From CAVYGB01 sp046734815 (GTDB lineage: Bacteria; Myxococcota_A; Polyangia; Fen-1088), in assembly GCA_046734815.1 (NCBI GenBank), contig JBKPRZ010000223.1, forward strand, positions 1 through 61,800: a DNA stretch of 61,800 bases. The letters are read 5' to 3'. This document shows positions 42,521-53,482 of the stretch, piece by piece (position 1 is the stretch's first letter; each line of letters begins with the position of its first letter). The translations under genes were made by a program, and so were the position numbers. The notes beneath the pieces are model-generated. The model was not told the DNA's origin, did not search any database, and saw nothing but the letters and a program-made list of their open reading frames with translations.

Positions 42521-43888
42521 TCACTCCGCGCCGGTGGCCACGTGCCAGCGCTCCTTGCGCCGGAAGTACATGAACAGTGTCTGGATGATGGACGCCACCG
42601 GCACGGCGAACAGCGCACCCACCAGACCGTAGCTGTGCTCGCCAGCGATGAGCGCGAACACCACCACCACCGGGTGGATCTTGGCGGCGTCGCCCAAGAT
42701 CTTGGGGTTGAGCAGGTTCGCCTCCACAAGGTGGATGAAGGCGATCCAGCCGGTCACCTTCACCCCCTGGACCAGATCGAATCCGCCCGACGAGACCAGG
42801 GCGATGAACACGATCGGCAGCGACGACAGGATCGATCCGAAGATCGGGATCAGGCTCATCACGGCGGCGATCCCGGCCAGCAGCAGCGGGTACTTCACCT
42901 GGAAGATCAGCAGCCCGATGTACGTGAAGACGCCGTTGATCAGGCAGATCAGAAGCTGCCCGCGCACGACCCCGGACAGCCCGCGATCGATGCCGCGGGC
43001 CAGGTGATCGAAGTCCGGCCGGTAGGCCACCGGCACCAGCGAGCGGATGAACCCGCGGATCCGCTGCAGGTCGATGAGAATGAAGGCCGCCACCATCAAC
43101 ACCAGGATCAGGCGGGCGATGCCGCTGATGAGCCCGGTCACGAACTGCTGCCCGTACTCCAGAGCGCGGCGGCTCTGCGATTCGGTGGTCTTGACCCGAT
43201 CGGCGATCCAGTCCTTGAGCGATCGCTCCCAGCGCCCCTCGCCGTTGACCTCATTGACGGGCGGGCGCGGCGGTGACACCACGTATCCGCCCCCCTCGCG
43301 CGTGGGCCGCACCTCCAGCTGCAGGCTGTCCAGGTCCACCCGGTAGCGCCCGTTGCCCAGGGGCTCGAGCACCAGGCCGTGCGGGTGGTCGGGCGCCGGC
43401 ACCACGTCGGTCGGGCCCTCGGGCGGCTGCGACTCGGCCCCGAAGCGGTCATCGATCCAGGCGCCCACCTTGGGCAGGAGTTCGCGGTTGAGCCGGTTGA
43501 ACAACGCGGGCGCCTCCCGGAACACCCGGGCGATGTCGCCGGACAGCTTGGGGATGAAGTAGCCGATGAACAGGCCCAGCCCCAGCAGGATGTTGATGTA
43601 CAGGAACAGGACCGCCAGACCGCGGGGGATGGTCCGGTTGGCCACCCGGATCCGCGCCATCCGGTCCACCAGCGGGGCCAGGATGTAGGCCACCAGCATG
43701 GCGAAGATGAACGGGAGCGCGACGTCCCGGAAGATGTAGACGACGAAGATGCAGAAGAGGGCGAAGCCCCAGAGCTTGGCGAAGCGCCGGAACCAGCCGA
43801 ACAGACGCACGCTGCGGGTGGGCGGACCTCCGTCCTCGACCCCCTCGTCGACAATCAGAGGGGGCTCGGAGCCGGTGTCATCCGCCAC
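42521..43888 (-). CDS. AI-2E family transporter with an extra soluble insert
   Basis: This 455-residue membrane protein has the N-terminal and C-terminal hydrophobic blocks of the AI-2E/TqsA/PerM family: VALPFIFAMLVAYILAPLVD near the start, then a C-terminal series with LAGIAAVMSLIPIFGSILSS and the family block LVEANLLNPKILGDAAKIHP. Members typically have about 350 residues; here about 90 extra polar residues sit in the middle (for example LVLEPLGNGRYRVDLDSLQL). Some members export autoinducer-2 or act as sodium/proton antiporters; the substrate here is unknown. It lies 32 bases downstream of rpsA. Confidence 0.9.
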   Translation of the reverse strand: MADDTGSEPPLIVDEGVEDGGPPTRSVRLFGWFRRFAKLWGFALFCIFVVYIFRDVALPFIFAMLVAYILAPLVDRMARIRVANRTIPRGLAVLFLYINILLGLGLFIGYFIPKLSGDIARVFREAPALFNRLNRELLPKVGAWIDDRFGAESQPPEGPTDVVPAPDHPHGLVLEPLGNGRYRVDLDSLQLEVRPTREGGGYVVSPPRPPVNEVNGEGRWERSLKDWIADRVKTTESQSRRALEYGQQFVTGLISGIARLILVLMVAAFILIDLQRIRGFIRSLVPVAYRPDFDHLARGIDRGLSGVVRGQLLICLINGVFTYIGLLIFQVKYPLLLAGIAAVMSLIPIFGSILSSLPIVFIALVSSGGFDLVQGVKVTGWIAFIHLVEANLLNPKILGDAAKIHPVVVVFALIAGEHSYGLVGALFAVPVASIIQTLFMYFRRKERWHVATGAE

Positions 43889-43920
43889 CCGCGGACTCCG
43901 TCAGCAGCTGCGAGGCGAGG

Positions 43921-45654
<1,734 letters not shown>

Positions 45655-45759
45655 GAAGGTCCTTTTGGGCGCGTGCATGCCGGCGGCAAGGGTGCCCCGG
45701 GCGGTCGCGACCGGGCTCGCCACGGTCCGGCCCCGACGGTGGGGTTGTCTGAATTCCGC

Positions 45760-45780
45760 GGCCTCCGACCACCGGAGGCC
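45760..45780 (-). promoter_or_regulatory. Hairpin in the rpsA leader
   Basis: GGCCTCCG (45760-45767) pairs with CGGAGGCC (45773-45780) around a 5-base loop, near the predicted 5' end of the rpsA transcript. It lacks a U-tract, so it is more likely a regulatory or stabilising leader structure than a terminator. S1 autoregulates through its leader in other bacteria; a similar role here is inference. Confidence 0.45.
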
Positions 45781-45794
45781 CCGAAAGGCGGGAA

Positions 45795-45829
45795 AAGCTA
45801 ACGCCCCGGACGGCCCGTGTCAATGTCAA
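45795..45829 (-). promoter_or_regulatory. rpsA promoter with tandem TTGACA
   Basis: On the minus strand two perfect TTGACA hexamers lie side by side (45829-45824 and 45823-45818). The second is 17 bases from TAGCTT (45800-45795), the -10. Transcription should begin near 45788, giving a leader of about 134 bases to the rpsA ATG. Confidence 0.6.
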
Positions 45830-45879
45830 CCGGGGTGGCTGTGCGTGGCAGGGGGTGGGTCTGGCGCCGTCTGGCGCTT

Positions 45880-46602
45880 TCATCCTCCGCGGCTGCGCAC
45901 GACCGACTCCATGAGGTCGACGACCTGGTCGGCGCTCCGGTCGGTGGTGTCGATCTCCAGGGCGTCGTCCGCCTTGCGCAGCGGGGAGACGGCCCGGGTG
46001 CGGTCCCGTTCGTCGCGCAGCTCCATCTCCCGCATCACCTGGGCGGGATCGACGGTCTGGCCGGCGGCCCGCAATTCCCGCGTGCGCCGGTCGGCCCGCA
46101 CCTGCACGGGGGCAGTCAGGAAGAACTTGGCCCCCGCCGTCGGAAACACGACCGTCCCGGTGTCCCGGCCCTCGGCCACGATCCGGCCGCGGGCGCCGAT
46201 GGACCGCTGGAGCTCCAGCAGCGCGGCGCGCACTTCGGGGAAGGCCGAGACGCGGGAGGCGCCTTCGGAGATCTCGGGCGTACGGATGTCCCGGGTGAGG
46301 TCGGTATTCTCCACCAGGATGCGGCCGTCGGCCCCGCTGCCCTCGAACCGCAGGCCCAGCGACCCGGTCAAAGCGGCCAGCCCGACGCCGTCGGCCCAGT
46401 CCACCCCGCGCCGGCGGGCACACAGCGCCACCGCCCGGTACAGGGCGCCGGTGTCCAGGAAGCTGTAGCCCAGGCGGGCGGCCAGCTGGCGGGCGGTGGT
46501 CGACTTGCCGGCCCCGGCGGGGCCATCGATGGCCACCACGAAGGCCGCCACCACGAAGGGGCGCGCAGCCCCGGGGCCGGCCGTCGGATCTTGGGAGCTC
46601 AT
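45880..46602 (-). CDS. cmk: Cytidylate kinase
   Basis: This 240-residue enzyme phosphorylates CMP and dCMP. It has the P-loop AIDGPAGAGKSTTARQLAAR, the CMP-binding segment YSFLDTGALYRAVAL, and IVAEGRDTGTVVFP. The C-terminal lid contains MREMELRDERDRTRAVSPLR. The N-terminus carries a short, less conserved extension before VVAIDGPAG. It is upstream of rpsA on the same strand, but rpsA has its own strong promoter between them. It is divergent from the SurA-like gene. Confidence 0.96.
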   Translation of the reverse strand: MSSQDPTAGPGAARPFVVAAFVVAIDGPAGAGKSTTARQLAARLGYSFLDTGALYRAVALCARRRGVDWADGVGLAALTGSLGLRFEGSGADGRILVENTDLTRDIRTPEISEGASRVSAFPEVRAALLELQRSIGARGRIVAEGRDTGTVVFPTAGAKFFLTAPVQVRADRRTRELRAAGQTVDPAQVMREMELRDERDRTRAVSPLRKADDALEIDTTDRSADQVVDLMESVVRSRGG

Positions 46603-46629
46603 GCGGCGCCCACCGTATCACGAGGGCTC

Positions 46630-46638
46630 TGATAAAAT
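46630..46638 (+). promoter_or_regulatory. Extended -10 promoter giving a leaderless transcript
   Basis: TG-A-TAAAAT (46630-46638) is an extended -10 with five of six consensus bases. Transcription should begin about 46645, exactly at the GTG start of the SurA-like gene. No -35 consensus is visible 17 bases upstream. Confidence 0.5.
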
Positions 46639-46644
46639 AGTGTC

Positions 46645-47574
46645 GTGCGGACGAGGTGGCTGGTGGCAGGGACGCTGGTGGTTGCGACGCTGGGTGCCCT
46701 GGCTTGCGCGTCGAGGACCCAGGTCCCGCCGGCGCAGCGGGCGGCGGCCTTTTCCGCCGAACCGGTGCCGGACCTGGGCCCGGTGGTGGCGCGGGTGGCC
46801 GGAAACCCGATCTTCGCCAGCGAGGTACGGGCCCAGAGCGAGCGCTCGGGCAAGCCGCCCCGCCAGGCGCTGGACGAGCTGATCCGCTTCCAGCTGCTGG
46901 CCGAGCGGGCCCGTGAGCGCGGGATTGCCGACCACATCCCGGAATCGGAGGTGCCCCGGACACTGCTGGCGCAACGTCTGATCGAACGCGAGTTCGATCC
47001 GGTGAGCGACATCGCCCACCTGCCCGACGCCGAGCTGCTGCGCCTGTACCAGCTGAACAGAACGCGCTACGTGCATCCGCGGATGGTGAACGTGGCGATG
47101 CTGAGCGTCTACCCGCGCCGGAACCTGCCCAAGAAGGACGCCCTGGCCCGGGCCAAGGAAACCGCGCTCCTGCTGTACGACCACGTCTCCAAGCGACCGG
47201 TGCGCACGCCCGAGGACTTCATCACCATCGCCAAGGACGAGACCTGGAAAGCACGGCATGTGATGTACGCCAAGGTCTGGCAGGGTCCGGACGAGTCCTC
47301 GGGCCCGATGCGGACCGAGGAGGCCGCCACCATCGCGCGGCTGCACAAGCCCGGCGATACCACCGGCTTGATGGAGGACGAGGGCGCGTACCACATCGCC
47401 CGCTACATCGAGGAGGAGCCGCCCAGCAACGTCTCGTTCCAGCAGGCGCGGGAGGAGTTGCGGCGCGAGTATTTCCCGCGCTGGCGCCAGGAGCGCTGGA
47501 AACAGTTCTGCGCCCGGCTACAGGACGAACATCGGGTGGAAGCCTTCACCGACCGGGTGGTGAAGGCGCCCTGA
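46645..47574 (+). CDS. Peptidyl-prolyl isomerase/SurA-like lipoprotein
   Basis: This 309-residue protein starts at GTG 46645 with a lipobox LALAC-type signal (TLGALACASR). The N-terminal region resembles SurA N (VVARVAGNPIFASEVRAQSE, ALDELIRFQLLAERARERGI), and the middle resembles a PpiC parvulin domain (RYVHPRMVNVAMLSV through GAYHIARYIEEEPPSNVSFQ). It probably chaperones outer-membrane proteins in the periplasm. I did not confirm all parvulin residues, so isomerase activity is uncertain. The gene appears to be transcribed without a leader and lies divergent from cmk. Confidence 0.85.
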   Translation: MRTRWLVAGTLVVATLGALACASRTQVPPAQRAAAFSAEPVPDLGPVVARVAGNPIFASEVRAQSERSGKPPRQALDELIRFQLLAERARERGIADHIPESEVPRTLLAQRLIEREFDPVSDIAHLPDAELLRLYQLNRTRYVHPRMVNVAMLSVYPRRNLPKKDALARAKETALLLYDHVSKRPVRTPEDFITIAKDETWKARHVMYAKVWQGPDESSGPMRTEEAATIARLHKPGDTTGLMEDEGAYHIARYIEEEPPSNVSFQQAREELRREYFPRWRQERWKQFCARLQDEHRVEAFTDRVVKAP

Positions 47575-47600
47575 AGCCGCCGGAGCGGGATGCGAGGCGG

Positions 47601-47909
47601 TCAGCCCGCCTTGCGAAAACGGGACAGGTTCGGCGGCAGGATCGGGAGCTCGGGGAACGTCTTGTCCGGGTGCAGTTTCTTCGCGCGGGCGAAGAGAGTG
47701 TCCTCGGTCTCGACGTTCTTCGGGTCGGGCAGGCAGCACTCGACGGGGCAGACGGCCTGGCAGGCTTCGTGGTCGTGGAAACCGACGCACTCCGTGCAGA
47801 GGTTCGGATCGATCACGTAGATGTCGTCGCCCTCGCTGATCGCCTCGTTGGGGCACTCGGGCTCACAGGCCCCGCAGTTGATGCATTCTTCCGTTATGTA
47901 GGTCGCCAT
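47601..47909 (-). CDS. Ferredoxin with two [4Fe-4S] clusters, YfhL type
   Basis: This 102-residue electron carrier has the first cluster motif C9-x2-C12-x2-C15-x3-C19-P and the second C38-x2-C41-x8-C50-x3-C54-P. The longer x8 spacing and the 40-residue C-terminal tail match YfhL-type ferredoxins. A GGAG lies before the ATG at good distance. The redox partner is not visible; neighbours are a convergent SurA-like gene and smc. Confidence 0.94.
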   Translation of the reverse strand: MATYITEECINCGACEPECPNEAISEGDDIYVIDPNLCTECVGFHDHEACQAVCPVECCLPDPKNVETEDTLFARAKKLHPDKTFPELPILPPNLSRFRKAG

Positions 47910-48025
47910 TTCGAAGCTCCGCCACAGAGCGATGGACAGTGTGCCACAAAGCTCCGACCAGAACGAGGCCGGAGTCTAAATGTGTGGGTTCTGCGGGTCA
48001 ACTGACACCCCGCCCTGGACCGCGA

Positions 48026-51000
48026 TCAGGCGCTGCGCGCTGCCGGTGTGCGCGGCAGTGCCTGCGACGATCCCGCCCCACCCGGACCGGCGGCGCCGGT
48101 CTTGCGGGTGTTGCGCAGGTTGACCGCGACCAGCCGCGAGACGCCCGGCTCCTCCATTGTGATGCCGCACAGGCGATCGGCGTTCTCCATGGTGCGTCGG
48201 TTGTGGGTAATGACGATGAACTGCGCCCGGTCGGTCAGCTCGCGCAACATCTGATTCAGGCGAACCACATTGGCCTCGTCCAGCGGGGCGTCCACCTCGT
48301 CCAGAACGCAGAAGGGCGAGGGCTTGACCAGGAAGATGGCGAACAGCAGCGACACCGCGGTCATCGCCTTCTCGCCGCCCGAGAGCAGCTCGATGTTCTG
48401 CATGATCTTCTTGCCGGGCGGATTGGCGATGATGTCCACGCCGGTCTCCAGCAGATCGCTCTCGTCGGTCAGCCCCAGCTTGGCCCGGCCACCGCCGAAG
48501 CAGCGGGGGAATATCTCCTGGAACTTCAGGTTAACGGCGTCGAAGACCTCGCGGAAACGCCGCTTGGAGGCCTTGTTGATCTTCTCGATGGCCGCCTCCA
48601 GCTTGCTGATGGCGGTCTCGAGGTCGAGCTTCTGCTCGGTCAGATAGTCGTAGCGCTTCTGCAGCTCGGCCGACTCCTCGATGGCGGTCAGGTTGATCTC
48701 GCCCATCCGCTCGATCAGGCCGCGCAGCTCGGTCATGCGCGCCTCTTCGTCGGGCCCCACCGGGTGGCGCAGGTGGTAGTCGAACACCACCTCGGCCAGC
48801 TGGACACCCCGGTAGCGGTCGCCGATCTGCTCCTGCAGCGACCCCCGGCGCAGGCTGGCCTCCTGGCAGCGCAGCCGCAGCGACGACATCTCCTGGGCCA
48901 GCTTGCTGACCCGTTCCCGGGCCGCCCGCAGGTCGGCCTCCCGGCGCGCCAGGGCGGCGTTGCGCTCGTTGGCGTCCGCCTCGCGCTCGGCGTGCACACG
49001 CGCGCGCTCCTCGGCCTCGGCCCGGTCCAGCTCGGCCTGCTCCTGCAGCCGCTGCGACTCCGCCTCCAGCTCCTCGGCCCGCGACGCCTCCTCGGTCGAG
49101 CTGGCCTGCAGGCGGGCGCGGCGGGTGCGGTGATCTTCGCGCTCGCGCAGCAGCCGTTCCACGGTGGCACGGGCGCTGGCCCGCCGCTCCTCCGCCTGGG
49201 AGGCGGCCACGCGCAAGGTTCCCAGCTCGGCCACCAGAGCGTCGAGGCGATCGGACAGCTCCAGGGTCTCGCGCCGCAGCTCCCCGCCCAGGGCCTCCGA
49301 ATCCATCGACAGCCGCCGCTGCTCGTCCAGCACAGCGCGGGCGTCCTGCAGGCGGGTCTCCGTCTGGGCCAGCCCCTCGCTCAAGGTCCGCTGCTCGGCC
49401 GCCAGCTGCTCGCGGCGCGCCTCCAGGTCACGGCGGTCGCGGCGGGCGCGCTCGGCGTCTTTCTCCTCGCCCACCAGCGCGACCTCGTCTTGCCTCAGCA
49501 CCGCCGCCACCTCGGCCAGCAGCGCGGTGGCGTCGGCCAGCTGCTGCTTGAGGGTGACCTGCCGCGCCCGGGCCTGCTCGAGGTCCGCCTCGATCCTGGC
49601 CACCACCTCCTCCAGCTCGCGGATCTCGCGCCGCTGGCTGAGGATGCCGGCCACCGCCGACTCGCGCGAGCCGCCAGTCACCACCCCGTGCGGGTCGATG
49701 ACCTCGCCTTCCAGGGTGACGATGGTCTTGTCGGTGCGGCGCTGCCGCCACAGACGCAGGGCGGTCTCGAGGTCCTCGCACACCACCACGTCGCCCAGCA
49801 GATAGACCGCCACCCGGTGGTAGGACCGGTCGTAGCCGATCAGCTCCAGCATGTTGCCGCGCACGCCCTGCCCCTCGGGCCAGCTGTCGGGCGCGGGCAC
49901 CGTCACCGGCTGGGTCTCGGCGCCGGCCTGCGCGCCGGTGGCGTCGTAGACCACCGTGCCGGGCGGCGGAGAGGGCGCACGCAGGGTCAGCGGGATGAAG
50001 CTCGACCGGCCCTCGCTGCGCTTCTTGAGGAACTCGATGGCGTCGACGCCCACCTCGTGCGACTCGACGATGATGTTGCCCAGCCGGTCGCCCAGCACCG
50101 CCTCGACCGCGGTCTCCAGCTCGGGCGGCGGCTGGACGATGTCGGCCACCAGCCCGCGGATGGCGCCCTCGCTGGTCCAGGGCAGCTGCCGCACGCGATC
50201 GTCGTCCGGGCCCGCGCCCTCGACCGGCGGCCCCAGCTCACGTTCGGACGCCTCCTGCAGGCCCCCCTGCCCGGCCTGGTACTGCTTCATGATGGCGCGC
50301 ACGCCGCGCTGGAAGCTCTCGTAACGGGTCTGGATCTCGCGCAGCGACTCCAGACGGGAGCGGCGGCGGTGCGCCTCCTCGCGCAGGGTATCGAGCTCGA
50401 TCTCGCCGCGGGCCAGCTCCTGCTTGTAGCCGGCCGAGCGCGCCTCGACCTCGTCCCGGCGGGCCTCGAAGCTGTCGATGCGCTCGCGCAAGGCCTCGCG
50501 GCGCTGCTCGGCGCTGGAAAGCTCGAGCGAACGGGTATCCAGGGCCTGCGCCAGCACCGCGTCCTGCTCGGCGCCCGCGGCCAGACGCCGTTCCAGCTCC
50601 TGCTTGCGCGAGGTGCCGCTCTCCATCTCCGACTCGAGGCGCGCCACCTTCTGCAGCGCCGCTCCGCCCGCGGCGGTGGCCTGGTCCAGCCGGCCGCGCG
50701 TCTCCAGCAGCCGGGCGCGCAGCTCCTCGTGGTTGCGGTCCAGCGCCTGGTAGGCCTCCCGCTGGCGGGTGGCCTCGCTGTCGAGCGACAGCAGGCTGGA
50801 CTGCAAGATCTCCAGCTCGGCGGTGGCGCCCTCGATGCGACGGCCCAGCTCGTCGGTCTCCAGGGCGGCGGCGGTCGAACGTTCGCTCAGCCCGCGCGCC
50901 TCGTCGGCGTAGTGCTGGCCGCGCTGGGCGCCCAGGTCGGCGCGGTTGCTCAGGGCGAACAGCTCGTCCTTGGCTGCGCTCAGCTCGTTCAGCTCCTCGG

Positions 51001-51859
51001 TCAGCGCCAGCCGCTCGCTCTCCAGGGTGGTCTCGCCCAGGGTCACCTGGCTGAAGGCCGCTTCGTGCTCGGCGGCGATGCCGGCCCCGGCCTGCTCGAG
51101 CGACTTTTCCTCGGCCAGCAGGCTCAGGTAGCGCTGAGCCGCGCTCCACAGCTCCAGGTCCTTCAGCTCGCCCCGGTAGCGCTTGTAGCGCTCGGCCTTC
51201 TGGGCGGCCATGCGCAGCGAGCGCAGCCGGCTCTCGAGCTCGCCCAGGATGTCGGTCACCCGCAGAAGGTGCTGGCGGGTCGCTTCCATCCGCCGTTCGG
51301 CCAGCTTCTTCTTGGCCTTGTACTTGGTGATGCCGGCCGCCTCGTCGATCAGGCCGCGGCGATCCTCGGCGCGGGACGAGACGATGAACCCGATGCGGCC
51401 CTGCTCGATGATCGAATAGGCCTTGGTGCCGACACCGGTGCCCAGGAAGAAATCGACGATGTCACGCAGGCGAGCCGGGACGCCGCCCAGCAGGTATTCG
51501 CTGGTCCCGTCGCGGTGCAGCCGGCGGGTGATGACCACTTCTTCCGGCCCGACCGTGCCCCAGGGCACCCCGCCCGGTGCCGCGTCTCCGGGCATGGCCC
51601 GCGCGTCGAAGGTCAGCGAGACCTCGGCGAACCCGGCGGGTCCCCGGCTCTCCGAGCCGGCGAAGATGACGTCCTCCATGGCACGGCCGCGCAGGTGCTT
51701 GGCCGACTGCTCGCCCATGGCCCAGCGCACGGCATCGACGATGTTGGACTTCCCGCATCCGTTCGGGCCGACGATGGCCGTGATCGGATCGGGGAACGTC
51801 AACGTGGTCCGGTCGACGAACGACTTGAACCCGTGGATGTCGAGGCGCTTGATCTTCAT
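48026..51859 (-). CDS. smc: Chromosome segregation ATPase SMC
   Basis: This 1277-residue protein compacts and segregates the chromosome with ScpAB. The N-terminal head has the Walker A GPNGCGKSN at residues 31-39. Long coiled coils flank a hinge near residues 520-680. The C-terminal head has the signature LSGGEKAMTAVSLLFAIFLV and Walker B PFCVLDEVDAPLD. The length is slightly above the usual 1150-1200. ATG 51859 gives the standard start MKIKRLDIHGFKSF. Inverted-repeat sites lie just upstream at 51901-51939. ScpA and ScpB are not in the window. Confidence 0.98.
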   Translation of the reverse strand: MKIKRLDIHGFKSFVDRTTLTFPDPITAIVGPNGCGKSNIVDAVRWAMGEQSAKHLRGRAMEDVIFAGSESRGPAGFAEVSLTFDARAMPGDAAPGGVPWGTVGPEEVVITRRLHRDGTSEYLLGGVPARLRDIVDFFLGTGVGTKAYSIIEQGRIGFIVSSRAEDRRGLIDEAAGITKYKAKKKLAERRMEATRQHLLRVTDILGELESRLRSLRMAAQKAERYKRYRGELKDLELWSAAQRYLSLLAEEKSLEQAGAGIAAEHEAAFSQVTLGETTLESERLALTEELNELSAAKDELFALSNRADLGAQRGQHYADEARGLSERSTAAALETDELGRRIEGATAELEILQSSLLSLDSEATRQREAYQALDRNHEELRARLLETRGRLDQATAAGGAALQKVARLESEMESGTSRKQELERRLAAGAEQDAVLAQALDTRSLELSSAEQRREALRERIDSFEARRDEVEARSAGYKQELARGEIELDTLREEAHRRRSRLESLREIQTRYESFQRGVRAIMKQYQAGQGGLQEASERELGPPVEGAGPDDDRVRQLPWTSEGAIRGLVADIVQPPPELETAVEAVLGDRLGNIIVESHEVGVDAIEFLKKRSEGRSSFIPLTLRAPSPPPGTVVYDATGAQAGAETQPVTVPAPDSWPEGQGVRGNMLELIGYDRSYHRVAVYLLGDVVVCEDLETALRLWRQRRTDKTIVTLEGEVIDPHGVVTGGSRESAVAGILSQRREIRELEEVVARIEADLEQARARQVTLKQQLADATALLAEVAAVLRQDEVALVGEEKDAERARRDRRDLEARREQLAAEQRTLSEGLAQTETRLQDARAVLDEQRRLSMDSEALGGELRRETLELSDRLDALVAELGTLRVAASQAEERRASARATVERLLREREDHRTRRARLQASSTEEASRAEELEAESQRLQEQAELDRAEAEERARVHAEREADANERNAALARREADLRAARERVSKLAQEMSSLRLRCQEASLRRGSLQEQIGDRYRGVQLAEVVFDYHLRHPVGPDEEARMTELRGLIERMGEINLTAIEESAELQKRYDYLTEQKLDLETAISKLEAAIEKINKASKRRFREVFDAVNLKFQEIFPRCFGGGRAKLGLTDESDLLETGVDIIANPPGKKIMQNIELLSGGEKAMTAVSLLFAIFLVKPSPFCVLDEVDAPLDEANVVRLNQMLRELTDRAQFIVITHNRRTMENADRLCGITMEEPGVSRLVAVNLRNTRKTGAAGPGGAGSSQALPRTPAARSA

Positions 51860-51900
51860 GGGATCTGCCCGCGCTCGGGCTCGGTCAGGGGACTCAGGGG

Positions 51901-51939
51901 CGTGACCATACAGTGATGGTCACGTCACGCCATGACCAT
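51901..51939. promoter_or_regulatory. Operator-like array upstream of smc
   Basis: CGTGACCAT (51901-51909) and ATGGTCACG (51916-51924) form a perfect 9-base inverted repeat with a 6-base spacer. A third half-site CATGACCAT lies at 51931-51939, so TGACCAT recurs exactly 30 bases apart in the same orientation. The array begins 42 bases upstream of the smc start and 123 bases from ftsY. It looks like a protein-binding site rather than a terminator because no U-tract follows. Confidence 0.5.
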
Positions 51940-52044
51940 TTCGTAGCATCCAGCGACCCCCATTGTAAAGGGCGCAGGTCCTTCGCGCGAATTCCTGACG
52001 GTCCCGGTTTTCCGGCGCACCGGGCAGCCAGGCGCAACGTGTTT

Positions 52045-52053
52045 TGTTATGGT
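52045..52053 (+). promoter_or_regulatory. Extended -10 promoter of ftsY
   Basis: TG-T-TATGGT (52045-52053) is an extended -10 without a clear -35. Transcription should start near 52060, about two bases before the ATG at 52062. Confidence 0.4.
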
Positions 52054-52061
52054 GCCCGCTG

Positions 52062-53399
52062 ATGGATAGCGCGTTCGTCCACGATCTGGTCCCTGTCCTG
52101 GTCACCATCGGTGTGCTCGGGGGGGCCGGCAGCCTGGCCGTGGTTGCCGCCAAGCGGGCCCGGGCGGCGCGGCGACGTCAGATCGAAGCGGCTGACGACC
52201 CCCGATTGGCGCCTCCGGCCCGCCGCCGGCTCCAGCTGGACGAGGCTGAGCGCGAACCGGCCGAGCCCGGGACCGCCGAAGGCGCGGCACCGACTGCGCC
52301 TGAACCGGGCGAGGGGGAGCGGCCCAGCGCCCAGGTCCTGCCCTTTCCGCGGCCGGGCGCCCCCGGCCTGCCGGTCGACAAGCCGACCGCCCCCTCGACG
52401 GCGTGGAAGGGCAAGAAGCGCGACGCGCAGGCCCTGGCCCCGGGCCTGGCCAAGACCCGCGCCGGCTGGGTGGCGAGGCTGGGCCAGCTGTTCTCGGGCA
52501 AGCGGGAGATCGACCCGGCGCTGGTCGACGAGCTGGAGAAGGTGTTGCTCACCGCGGACATCGGTGTGCGAACCAGCCAGAAGCTGCTGGGTGATCTGCG
52601 CCGCTCGCTCGACCGCAAGGAGCTGGGTGACCCCGGTGCGGTCTGGGAGTTCTTGCGCCAGCGCTGCCGCGAGGTCCTCAGCGTGGGCGCCCCGCCGGTA
52701 GATTTTTCGGCCCACAGCCCGTTCGTCCTGCTGATCATCGGGGTCAACGGCAGTGGCAAGACCACCACCATCGGCAAGCTGGCCGCCCAGCTGCGCGCCG
52801 AGGGCCGGTCGGTGCTGCTGGCGGCCGGAGACACGTTCCGCGCCGCCGCCACCGAGCAGCTGGAGGTGTGGGGCACGCGGGTGGGCGTGTCGGTGGTGCG
52901 TGGCAAGGAGGGCGCCGACCCGTCCTCGGTGATCTTCGACGGCATCCGCAAGGCCAAGGCGGAGGGCGTCCAGGTGGTCATCGCCGATACCGCCGGCCGG
53001 CTGCACACCAAGACGGATCTGATGGAGGAGCTGCAGAAGGTGCGCCGGGTGGTCGGACGTGCGGAAGAAGGGGCGCCGCACGAGACCTGGCTGGTGATCG
53101 ATGCGACCTCCGGCCAGAACGCCATCGCGCAGGCGCAGATCTTCACCCAGGCCATGTCGGTCAGCGGCATCGTGCTGACCAAGCTGGACGGCACCGCCAA
53201 GGGCGGCGTCATCCTCGGCATCGCCGACCAGCTCGGCATCCCGGTGCGCTACATCGGCGTGGGCGAGCGGGTGGAGGATCTGCGCGAGTTCGATCCCGAG
53301 GAGTTCGTCGAGGCGCTGTTCGAGGGCCAGCGACCGCCGCCGGGGTCGTCCAGTCCGCCGTCCGGACCGACCCAGCGGGCGGATCGCGCCAGCGCTTGA
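52062..53399 (+). CDS. ftsY: Signal recognition particle receptor FtsY
   Basis: This 445-residue GTPase receives SRP-ribosome complexes at the inner membrane. ATG 52062 gives an N-terminal hydrophobic segment (LVPVLVTIGVLGGAGSLAVV), so it may be membrane-anchored, followed by a Pro/Ala-rich acidic region. The NG domain has GVNGSGKTTTIGKLA (G1) near residue 226, DTFRAAATEQLEVW, DTAGRLHTKTDLMEEL (G3), TKLDGTAKGG (G4) and the C-terminal block ending FVEALFEGQ. It is divergent from smc across a 200-base region. Confidence 0.97.
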   Translation: MDSAFVHDLVPVLVTIGVLGGAGSLAVVAAKRARAARRRQIEAADDPRLAPPARRRLQLDEAEREPAEPGTAEGAAPTAPEPGEGERPSAQVLPFPRPGAPGLPVDKPTAPSTAWKGKKRDAQALAPGLAKTRAGWVARLGQLFSGKREIDPALVDELEKVLLTADIGVRTSQKLLGDLRRSLDRKELGDPGAVWEFLRQRCREVLSVGAPPVDFSAHSPFVLLIIGVNGSGKTTTIGKLAAQLRAEGRSVLLAAGDTFRAAATEQLEVWGTRVGVSVVRGKEGADPSSVIFDGIRKAKAEGVQVVIADTAGRLHTKTDLMEELQKVRRVVGRAEEGAPHETWLVIDATSGQNAIAQAQIFTQAMSVSGIVLTKLDGTAKGGVILGIADQLGIPVRYIGVGERVEDLREFDPEEFVEALFEGQRPPPGSSSPPSGPTQRADRASA

Positions 53400-53482
53400 A
53401 CTACGTTCAACGACCTTCACCGACGAGCGCGCGCGACCGTCGAATGCGCGACAGGGGATCAGGTGTACGCACGGGTTTTTTG

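Noticed and set aside
47939..51916. Long plus-strand frame opposite smc
   Set aside because: It mirrors the coiled-coil codons of smc, giving Leu/Gln/Arg-rich nonsense, and has no start signal.
53460..53482. T-run after ftsY as an intrinsic terminator
   Set aside because: A run of six T occurs, but no stable stem precedes it; the site more likely belongs to the following promoter.
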